Of a stretch of 11,200 nt of DNA, positions 1 to 4,684 are shown one piece after another. The position numbers and the translations under genes were made by a program. The DNA is from Candidatus Equinaster intestinalis (lineage in GTDB: Bacteria; Bacillota_A; Clostridia; Oscillospirales; Acutalibacteraceae), in assembly GCA_018065375.1 (NCBI GenBank), contig JAGHTJ010000098.1, positions 1-11,200 of the forward strand, written 5' to 3'. The notes under the pieces are model-generated. The model had not been told where the DNA came from and did no database searches. It was given only the letters and a program-made list of their open reading frames with translations. Within the stretch, counting starts at the first letter, position 1, and each line of letters opens with the position of its first letter.

Positions 1-12
1 GGAGATGATAGC

Positions 13-693
13 ATGAAATACAAAACTTTAGATGAATTGTTTAAGGCTTGGAAAACAGAACAAGCAGAGGAAGATGACGGATCTTGCGCAAAAACATTTC
101 CAAAAAGCGACGGCGAAACTCCGAATTACAAAGATTTCAAGGCTTCGTTTTGCCCTGACGGTTTTTTAAGTAATAAAAAATTTAACGGCGTTTTGATTAT
201 TCAAAAAGAGCCCAATGTATTTGATAAACATGCCGGCAAATGCATTGCGGAAACCAATGACTCTTTTTGGTTTCGTGACGGCAACGAAGAAAATGATTCG
301 ACTTTAAAACATTATCGAAACAATGCAAATAAATATCTGCACCAACTTATTGGGGAAGATTACACGCTTGAAGAATGTGCATATATGAACTTAAATAAAA
401 GAGGCGGATATGGAAGCACCAATAATACACAACTAAATAATTATGTTTATAAAAACAATTATAATTATCAAGAATATATAGCCAACGAAATAAAAATAAT
501 CAAACCAACTCATATTATTTGTTGCGGTGTATACGGATCGATAGAAAAACAATTTGCTGATAGCATTGGCGAAAGAACATATATTTTTGATTGTTACCAT
601 TTGTCTTACTCTAATTTAAAATGCAAGCATGTAGCAAAAAAAGAAAACGGAAAAGTTCAAGTTGTCAGCAATAAAGAAGAAACTATCCGATAA
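13..693 (+). CDS. Putative uracil-DNA-glycosylase-fold protein of unknown function
   Basis: This 226-aa protein has no signal peptide or membrane segment, so it is probably cytosolic. The start is set by GGAG at 1-4, eight bases before the ATG. Several segments fit the order of motifs in the uracil-DNA glycosylase (UDG) fold. A hydrophobic strand GVLIIQKEPN (residues 59-68) is in the place of the first active-site loop. A strand AYMNLNKRGG (123-132) follows. A helix and strand, IKIIKPTHIICCG (160-172), resemble the typical 'helix, L-K-P, hydrophobic strand, G' segment. YHLS (196-199) lies where the family has HPS. If this is right, it would bind nucleic acid or a nucleobase, but activity cannot be claimed because the catalytic residues are not clearly conserved. 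The gene is visibly AT-rich, which hints at recent transfer. It ends before the terminator at 754-787. It could be another Rossmann-like protein; the superfamily call is only moderately sure. Confidence 0.6.
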   Translation: MKYKTLDELFKAWKTEQAEEDDGSCAKTFPKSDGETPNYKDFKASFCPDGFLSNKKFNGVLIIQKEPNVFDKHAGKCIAETNDSFWFRDGNEENDSTLKHYRNNANKYLHQLIGEDYTLEECAYMNLNKRGGYGSTNNTQLNNYVYKNNYNYQEYIANEIKIIKPTHIICCGVYGSIEKQFADSIGERTYIFDCYHLSYSNLKCKHVAKKENGKVQVVSNKEETIR

Positions 694-753
694 CAATATC
701 TTCAAAATATTTCAAATTTGAGTATTATTATATTTTTATATGTAGATAAAACA

Positions 754-787
754 TATCCCACCTTGAAAACAGGTGGGATACTTTTTT
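754..787 (+). terminator. Intrinsic terminator after the UDG-like gene, between converging genes
   Basis: A perfect 10-bp stem (TATCCCACCT at 754-763 and AGGTGGGATA at 771-780) encloses a 7-base loop and is followed by a run of six T at 782-787. This is a textbook Rho-independent terminator for the + strand gene. The lipoprotein gene on the other strand ends at 786, so the same hairpin also sits just past its stop codon. On that strand the following bases are only moderately T-rich, so termination there is probably weaker. Confidence 0.9.
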
Positions 788-1196
788 AATCGTTTTTTGT
801 TGTTTTAATTTCAAATTGTTGTGTTTCGTGGCAGGCGGTACAGGAAAAACTGCCGTGATATGTTCCGCCGGTTGCATTATGTAGGTTGGTATTGCTTTCA
901 ACCTTTCCGCATTCTTCACATTTCCTTGACCATTTGAAGCTGGGCGAACCGTCCTGATTAACTATCACCGCACCTTTGATTGCAGCGTGGTAATAGGTTG
1001 GCTCCGGTGTTACCGATTCTGTTTGCACCTGTGATTGACTTTTTGCTTCGCTTTGAATTGATGCTGTTTGCCTGTCATCCGATTCCATCTGACTTTCGGT
1101 TTCAGTGTTTGGGCTTTCTTTTGTATTTTCACCGCAACCACAAAGCGCACAAACAAGCATTCCTGCCACCAACAACAAACTAATAACTTTTTTCAT
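786..1196 (-). CDS. Small lipoprotein with a CxxC/CxxC zinc-ribbon-like tail
   Basis: The 136-aa product begins with a lipoprotein signal: MKK, then a hydrophobic stretch, then LCGC (residues 18-21), which predicts lipidation of Cys21 and attachment to the outer face of the membrane. Residues 22-66 are a low-complexity linker rich in S, T, E and Q. The C-terminal half (67-136) has two CxxC pairs, CEEC (93-96) and CTAC (119-122), spaced like a zinc ribbon or a disulfide-clamped domain. The reading frame is open upstream to an ATG at 1337. The ATG at 1196 is chosen because AGGAGG lies 8 bases before it and the signal peptide starts exactly there. It probably has its own promoter (1227-1235). 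The role is unknown; metal binding or redox sensing at the surface is a guess. Confidence 0.8.
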   Translation of the reverse strand: MKKVISLLLVAGMLVCALCGCGENTKESPNTETESQMESDDRQTASIQSEAKSQSQVQTESVTPEPTYYHAAIKGAVIVNQDGSPSFKWSRKCEECGKVESNTNLHNATGGTYHGSFSCTACHETQQFEIKTTKND

Positions 1197-1337
1197 AAAA
1201 CTACCTCCTGAAATTTTGGTAGTTTTATAATAGCATAGAGGATGGGATAAAAAAGTCATATGTTGTTTTTTATGTGTTCTAGAACAGTGTTCATTATATA
1301 TTTCTTTTAACTCTTTTTCATAATCTTTTACCGCCAT
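1197..1337 (-). pseudogene. Short ORF with its own ribosome binding site, read in frame into the lipoprotein; possible gene relic
   Basis: An ATG at 1335-1337 is preceded by AAGGAG at 1349-1354, a good ribosome binding site at 11-base spacing. It opens 47 codons with no stop that run directly in frame into the lipoprotein start. The encoded peptide begins MAVKDYEKELKEIYNEHC and is hydrophilic at first, then rich in H, C and Y. It resembles no signal peptide, so the full 183-aa reading would bury the lipoprotein signal. It may be the surviving 5' end of a lost gene, fused by deletion to the lipoprotein promoter, or a real leader ORF. The sequence just before its ribosome binding site resembles the WYL gene end (see 1401-1464). 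Confidence 0.3.
1227..1235 (-). promoter_or_regulatory. Extended -10 promoter for the lipoprotein gene
   Basis: On the minus strand TGCTATTAT forms an extended -10 element (TGn followed by TATTAT). It lies about 20 bases before the AGGAGG ribosome binding site. The region 16-17 bases further up is T-rich, with no clear TTGACA, which is acceptable for an extended -10 promoter. Its position inside the upstream open frame supports starting the lipoprotein at 1196. Confidence 0.45.
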
Positions 1338-1400
1338 GGTTGATTTCGCTCCTTATAATTTTCTGTCTTACAATCGATTAGCAGCCCGAATTTCGTCCGA

Positions 1401-1464
1401 TTATTTATAATTTTCTATCGCCTCATTGAGGTATTTTATTGTATCCACCCAACCTTTTTGGTGC
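1401..1464 (-). pseudogene. Decayed copy of the 3' end of the WYL regulator gene
   Basis: This stretch matches the last ~65 bp of the WYL gene (2768-2833) at about 54 of 63 aligned bases by eye, with one 3-base and one 1-base gap. On the minus strand it still encodes VDTIKYLNEAIENYK and a stop, against VDTIKKDLIEAIENYK in the intact gene. Upstream of VDTIK the single-base difference breaks the frame, and the copy fades out close to the nuclease stop codon at 1470. It has no start codon. It is a non-functional remnant and forms a direct repeat with the intact gene end across the nuclease gene. Confidence 0.75.
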
Positions 1465-1469
1465 CAACT

Positions 1470-2756
1470 TTAACAAAAATAGGTTTTTATTTCATCAGAT
1501 AAAATCGTTACTATTTCATTCGCAATCCATTTGATTTTTTCTTCATCAAATTCCAAAGAATCGTTTTTAAGAAGGCGTAAGAATCCCTCGTTATTATCCA
1601 AATAATCGCTGAAATTTATTTTGTTGTTTTCGTATTTTATCCATTCCCATCTGAAAAAGCATGATGTTGTTTTGCCTGCTTTATTATCATATTTTGATAA
1701 TGTTTGCCTTAATTCTTTCGATATTTCACTTGAAACTATATTGTTATTGCTCATGCTCCTTAAAGTGATACCCGAATAAAGATTAGATTCTATTTCCACG
1801 AAAAAATAAACTGCTGTTTCTTTGCCGATTTGGTTTTTAATATCAGGTTTTAGTTTTTCTTTATCAAGCAATATAGGAATTACGGGATATGAAGCCGTAC
1901 CCCAACGATAATAGCTTTTATAATTCGACTTTTCAAAAAGGTTACTGTCTTCAATCTCTATGACATATTGATTTAACTTAATGAAGTTTCCATTTTTAGA
2001 AATGCTGTCTTTAAGTGACAGCATAAACTCATGCAAAAGTTCTGTAACCGTGTCGTCTTTGGCTTTAAGTATAATTTGAGATGCTTTTATATCATCAACA
2101 TTCTTAAAAAGCTCTTGATTTTTCATAAATGATTCTCCCGTCAATTTTTCAATAATGCTTTGATACTGTTCAATTACGGTGCAATATCTTTGATATCCTT
2201 CTTCGCTTTTTGAAATTTTAATTACATCTAAAAGATTATAGATGTCTTCTTTAAGCGTAATGTTAATTGCATTCCCCGTTTCGGCTTCTCTTTTATCGGG
2301 GGTTAGGAAAAATATGCGGTTCTTTATATTTTCGCTTGTGCAAATCGTTTCAAGATAATTTTCATATCTTTTAATCTGATTTTCCTGTTCGCCAGCCCAA
2401 ATTTTAAGTTCAACAATAAAGTATTCATCTTTACCGTTAATTGAATAATTTATCAGAAAATCGAGGCGTCCGAAATCAGTTGCAACTTCTCTTGAAATGT
2501 CTATGTATTCAGGCTCAATATATTGTCTTCCGCTTTTATTTAACAATGCTTTTAATAGCATTCTTAAATTGGCATCGTATTTTTTCTTATCAAAAACAAA
2601 CGGCTTGAAAATATAGTATAAAAATGCTGAATGTGCCTCAACTTCTTTGTTTTCCATATTAAGTATTGAAAATAGGTTTATATCCTCATAGGGGAAAGAT
2701 TCTTTAATATTTGCTTTTGCCTTTTGTAACATTGTTTTGCATTGACTTTCCAGCAT
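1470..2756 (-). CDS. PD-(D/E)XK superfamily nuclease
   Basis: The 428-aa product matches the PD-(D/E)XK nuclease type often annotated as PDDEXK_4. The N-terminal part has the signature 'LFSIL...E(V)EAHSAFLYYIF' (residues 28-50), including E40 and H42. The catalytic core follows with GRLD (96-99), then VELK with E116 and K118, and Q124 in AGEQ. D99, E116, K118 and Q124 are the expected metal-binding and catalytic positions, so the active site looks intact. A strand RIFFLTPD (147-154) completes the core. The C-terminal ~220 residues resemble nothing I can name. The start has AAGGAG at 2764-2769, overlapping the stop codon of the WYL gene, so the two are cotranscribed and probably translationally coupled. 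The gene is more AT-rich than its regulator. It likely cuts DNA; restriction of invading DNA is an inference. No terminator is visible after it. Confidence 0.85.
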   Translation of the reverse strand: MLESQCKTMLQKAKANIKESFPYEDINLFSILNMENKEVEAHSAFLYYIFKPFVFDKKKYDANLRMLLKALLNKSGRQYIEPEYIDISREVATDFGRLDFLINYSINGKDEYFIVELKIWAGEQENQIKRYENYLETICTSENIKNRIFFLTPDKREAETGNAINITLKEDIYNLLDVIKISKSEEGYQRYCTVIEQYQSIIEKLTGESFMKNQELFKNVDDIKASQIILKAKDDTVTELLHEFMLSLKDSISKNGNFIKLNQYVIEIEDSNLFEKSNYKSYYRWGTASYPVIPILLDKEKLKPDIKNQIGKETAVYFFVEIESNLYSGITLRSMSNNNIVSSEISKELRQTLSKYDNKAGKTTSCFFRWEWIKYENNKINFSDYLDNNEGFLRLLKNDSLEFDEEKIKWIANEIVTILSDEIKTYFC

Positions 2757-2767
2757 ATAATAACTCC

Positions 2768-3814
2768 TTACTTATAATTCTCTATCGCCTCAATGAGGTC
2801 TTTTTTTATTGTATCAACTAATTTTTTCGGTGCAATTACTCTTATATGCCTTGCATATTGTAATGCCCAGGCGCGCATAGCGTCGTAGTTCACGGTAACA
2901 CGGGCGGTAACCTCATCTTCGGTTTCGGATGAAAACACAACATCCTTTCCGAACCAGTCAATTATATCCGGAACAATATATTTTTTCGCCTTAAATGTTA
3001 CCGGCACACTTTCGCCCGCATACATATAGACATGCTCCGCCATGTGTTTGGGCAGATTAAAGCCGTTTTTGATTTCGGGCACCTTAGATTGCGGCTTGGC
3101 AGGGGTATCGAGAATTTTAATATCGGTAATTCTGTCAAGTCGGATATTGGCAACATCATCATATTTATCGTAATTGCCGATAAGATAATATCTGCCGTTT
3201 GTTGCGGCTATCTGGTAGGGGTTTACCGTATAAACTTTTTTAGCTCCGCCCTTAAATGTTTCGGGGTGGAGTTTTTTATCGGTACCGTAAAAAACATAAG
3301 AAAACGAAATCTGCTTGCGTTTGCTTATGGCCTCATCAATAATATCTATGTTGTAAAACAGTTCCTTGTTTTGCGGAGAATTATCGGGCAGGGTGCTTAT
3401 ATGCTTAACCCTCGCCTTGAAATACTGATTTGAAAGGCCCGCCAGCTTGCTTACCAGCTCTTTGCATTGGCTATACGGAATATGCTTTGAAAAGAGCAGA
3501 CCGTCAATTAAAAGCCGCAGCTCGCTATCGGTAAATTCCCTTTCAAGATAAAAATCGGAGAGAATATAGCTTTCCTCCATACCGTCCTTGCCCGGTATCA
3601 TACGAAGCGACTCGCTGTAATTTATATCGTAGCCGAAATCAATCAAGTTCATAATGTTGCGCTTAACTGACTTGCGGTCAACCGTCATATTGTATTCGGT
3701 TTTGAGAATTTCAACAATATCCTTTTGAGAAAGCCGATGGTCGCAGTCGGTATACTTTTTCAGTATGTCAAGGATATTCATTATAAGTAATTTTTTCGGT
3801 TGGGTTGTGTACAT
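2768..3814 (-). CDS. WYL-domain transcriptional regulator with an N-terminal helix-turn-helix
   Basis: This 348-aa protein has the layout of HTH-WYL-WCX regulators. A winged HTH covers roughly residues 12-70, with the probable recognition segment SQKDIVEIL...RKSVKRNIMNL. The WYL domain lies around 150-235, including NPYQIAATNGRYYLIG (198-213) and the conserved RLDR (225-228). A C-terminal WCX-like extension covers about 255-348. Such proteins are often repressors or activators that sense nucleic acid or small ligands, and many control phage-defence operons. The start is supported by AAGGAG at 3822-3827, seven bases before the ATG; an internal Met12 is a weaker alternative. It is the first gene of an operon with the nuclease. 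A dyad over its own -10 box suggests autoregulation. Its last codons are duplicated downstream at 1401-1464. Confidence 0.93.
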   Translation of the reverse strand: MYTTQPKKLLIMNILDILKKYTDCDHRLSQKDIVEILKTEYNMTVDRKSVKRNIMNLIDFGYDINYSESLRMIPGKDGMEESYILSDFYLEREFTDSELRLLIDGLLFSKHIPYSQCKELVSKLAGLSNQYFKARVKHISTLPDNSPQNKELFYNIDIIDEAISKRKQISFSYVFYGTDKKLHPETFKGGAKKVYTVNPYQIAATNGRYYLIGNYDKYDDVANIRLDRITDIKILDTPAKPQSKVPEIKNGFNLPKHMAEHVYMYAGESVPVTFKAKKYIVPDIIDWFGKDVVFSSETEDEVTARVTVNYDAMRAWALQYARHIRVIAPKKLVDTIKKDLIEAIENYK

Positions 3815-3825
3815 AGAATCACTCC

Positions 3826-3849
3826 TTGAAGCAATTGTATCATCTTCAA
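3826..3849. promoter_or_regulatory. Inverted repeat over the WYL operon promoter, candidate operator
   Basis: TTGAAG (3826-3831) and CTTCAA (3844-3849) are perfect inverted arms separated by 12 bases. The dyad covers the predicted -10 box (3834-3839) and touches the ribosome binding site. A regulator bound here would block the polymerase, which fits autorepression by the WYL protein. Confidence 0.45.
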
Positions 3850-3862
3850 TTATATATTACAA
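3834..3862 (-). promoter_or_regulatory. Promoter of the WYL-nuclease operon
   Basis: On the minus strand TTGTAA (3857-3862) and TACAAT (3834-3839) are separated by exactly 17 bases, close to the vegetative sigma consensus. The start of transcription would fall near 3827, giving a very short leader with the ribosome binding site at its 5' edge. Confidence 0.65.
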
Positions 3863-3879
3863 CACCCCGTGCGACATTT

Positions 3880-3908
3880 TTGCCCCACCGCTTTTGATAT
3901 AATATAAT
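3880..3908 (+). promoter_or_regulatory. Divergent promoter for the 52-aa/117-aa gene pair
   Basis: TTGCCC (3880-3885) and a perfect TATAAT (3903-3908) are separated by 17 bases. A second overlapping TATAAT lies at 3898-3903. The -35 box is only 17 bases from the -35 box of the divergent WYL promoter, so one bound protein could influence both. Confidence 0.6.
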
Positions 3909-3922
3909 CAAACCAAAAGCGG
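3888..3922. promoter_or_regulatory. Nine-base inverted repeat spanning the divergent -10 box, candidate operator
   Basis: CCGCTTTTG (3888-3896) and CAAAAGCGG (3914-3922) are perfect inverted arms around the -10 region. A smaller dyad, TTTGAT (3893-3898) and ATCAAA (3907-3912), lies inside it with a slightly different centre. Because most of it precedes the expected transcription start, it is better read as a DNA operator than an RNA hairpin. The WYL protein is the obvious candidate ligand, but its arms do not match those of the 3826-3849 dyad. Confidence 0.45.
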
Positions 3923-3932
3923 AGGAGCAATA

Positions 3933-4091
3933 ATGAATACTTTTGAAAAAATCAAAAAGACCTGTCGGTATTACCGTTCACTCAGCAAAAAATCATCACC
4001 GAAAAAAATGTCGGATATTAAAATCCGACCTGATGCTTATGCGTTTTTGACCTGTCCCGAACCGGTATTGCCGAGCGAGAAAAAAGAATAA
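3933..4091 (+). CDS. Small basic protein of unknown function, 52 aa
   Basis: The ORF starts at an ATG five bases after a strong GGAGGAG at 3921-3927 and encodes a 52-aa protein beginning MNTFEKIKKTCRYYR. The first half is strongly basic (K, R and Y rich). The second half contains IKIRPDAYAFLTCPEP and ends with a charged tail. There is no signal peptide or membrane segment. The next gene starts 14 bases after its stop, so they form an operon driven by the promoter at 3880-3908. I do not recognise the family. The good ribosome binding site, promoter and tight spacing argue that it is real despite its size. Confidence 0.6.
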   Translation: MNTFEKIKKTCRYYRSLSKKSSPKKMSDIKIRPDAYAFLTCPEPVLPSEKKE

Positions 4092-4105
4092 TAAGGGAGA
4101 TAAAT

Positions 4106-4459
4106 ATGGAACAATCGGTAAAATGCAAAAGTACGCTTTGCGCGCTGGAGCTTTGGGCTGTGGTAAACGGTGAGCAAAACGGCGGGAGCGACAACCTGCG
4201 AGATTTGATAACATTCAAGGGCGGACTTTATACCGGATATTTTGTTATGGTGGATAAATCCGAAAAGGCATTAGAAGAATTTATAGAAGATGCCTATAAA
4301 AATTTTAATAGGGAATATGTGGTTTTCGGTGGAGAAACCGATTATCTCAAATACCGCGAGCAAATACCTCAAAATATCGGTTTAATCTGCAATGCCGATC
4401 TTTACGGTTTTGGCTATGCAACAAAGATAATGCGCAAAGCAAAGTGTAAAAATTCATAA
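4106..4459 (+). CDS. Hypothetical protein, 117 aa, partner of the 52-aa gene
   Basis: The start has GGGAG at 4095-4099 at normal spacing. The soluble 117-aa product has a hydrophobic strand ALELWAVVN (13-21), a segment DLITFKGGLYTGYFVMVD (33-50), an acidic helix EKALEEFIEDAYKNF (53-67), then EYVVFGG (70-76), and IPQNIGLICN (87-96). The alternation of helix and strand, the 'YVV' strand and the late 'IP..IGLI' strand recall the second half of small PD-(D/E)XK-like domains, but I see no complete D...ExK set. A nuclease role is therefore not claimed. It is cotranscribed with the 52-aa gene and divergent from the WYL-nuclease operon. Transcription ends at the hairpin at 4486-4509. Confidence 0.65.
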   Translation: MEQSVKCKSTLCALELWAVVNGEQNGGSDNLRDLITFKGGLYTGYFVMVDKSEKALEEFIEDAYKNFNREYVVFGGETDYLKYREQIPQNIGLICNADLYGFGYATKIMRKAKCKNS

Positions 4460-4485
4460 ACCGTAAACCCATATAAACACAAAAA

Positions 4486-4509
4486 CCCCGCAGGCTTTCG
4501 CCTGCGGGG
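4486..4509. terminator. Bidirectional intrinsic terminator between converging genes
   Basis: A perfect 10-bp GC-rich stem (CCCCGCAGGC at 4486-4495, GCCTGCGGGG at 4500-4509) closes a TTTC tetraloop. Five A precede it, giving a T run for minus-strand transcripts, and a T-rich tract (ATTTGTTTTAATTA) follows for plus-strand transcripts. It therefore serves both the 117-aa gene and the 46-aa peptide gene. Confidence 0.9.
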
Positions 4510-4521
4510 GATTTGTTTTAA

Positions 4522-4662
4522 TTAGCCAAGCTGATTAAGAGCGGATGCCCAACCGGTGAGCCAGTTGGTCTCGTTGTCGCCACCCTCTGTATAGGTAACG
4601 GCAATAACATCCTTGGTTTCGATTTTCTCAACGCTTAATTCAGGAGTTTCATATTTTTTCAT
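4522..4662 (-). CDS. 46-aa peptide of the K-Y-x-x-P-x-L type, downstream of the large exported protein
   Basis: A strong AAGGAGG (4673-4679) precedes the ATG by 10 bases. The 46-aa peptide begins MKKYETPELSVEKIETKDVI, continues with an acidic turn (TEGGDNET) and ends NWLTGWASALNQLG. It has no signal peptide. From memory, short peptides starting with K-Y-x-x-P-x-L and a following D-V-I are frequent and uncharacterised in gut Clostridia; some have been suspected of being processed peptides. The YxxPxL core also recalls leader peptides of lasso peptides, but no maturation enzymes are present here. The gene starts 22 bases after the stop of the 1231-aa gene and ends in a shared terminator, so the two are probably cotranscribed. 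Its function is unknown. Confidence 0.7.
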   Translation of the reverse strand: MKKYETPELSVEKIETKDVIAVTYTEGGDNETNWLTGWASALNQLG

Positions 4663-4684
4663 TGTTTTATTTCCTCCTTCTTAA

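Noticed and set aside
786..1337. A single 183-aa protein starting at 1337
   Set aside because: It would place the lipoprotein signal in the middle of the chain. The internal ATG at 1196 has a better ribosome binding site and starts exactly at the signal peptide.
1421..1431. Palindrome CCTCATTGAGG as a terminator after the nuclease gene
   Set aside because: The arms leave a one-base loop and cannot form a hairpin; the sequence belongs to the duplicated WYL coding end.
3032..3433. Plus-strand frame of 133 codons
   Set aside because: It is antisense to the WYL gene, whose domain structure is unmistakable.
4522..4662. Lasso-peptide precursor
   Set aside because: YxxPxL is present, but the conserved glycine and the threonine before the core are not, and no maturation genes are in the window.
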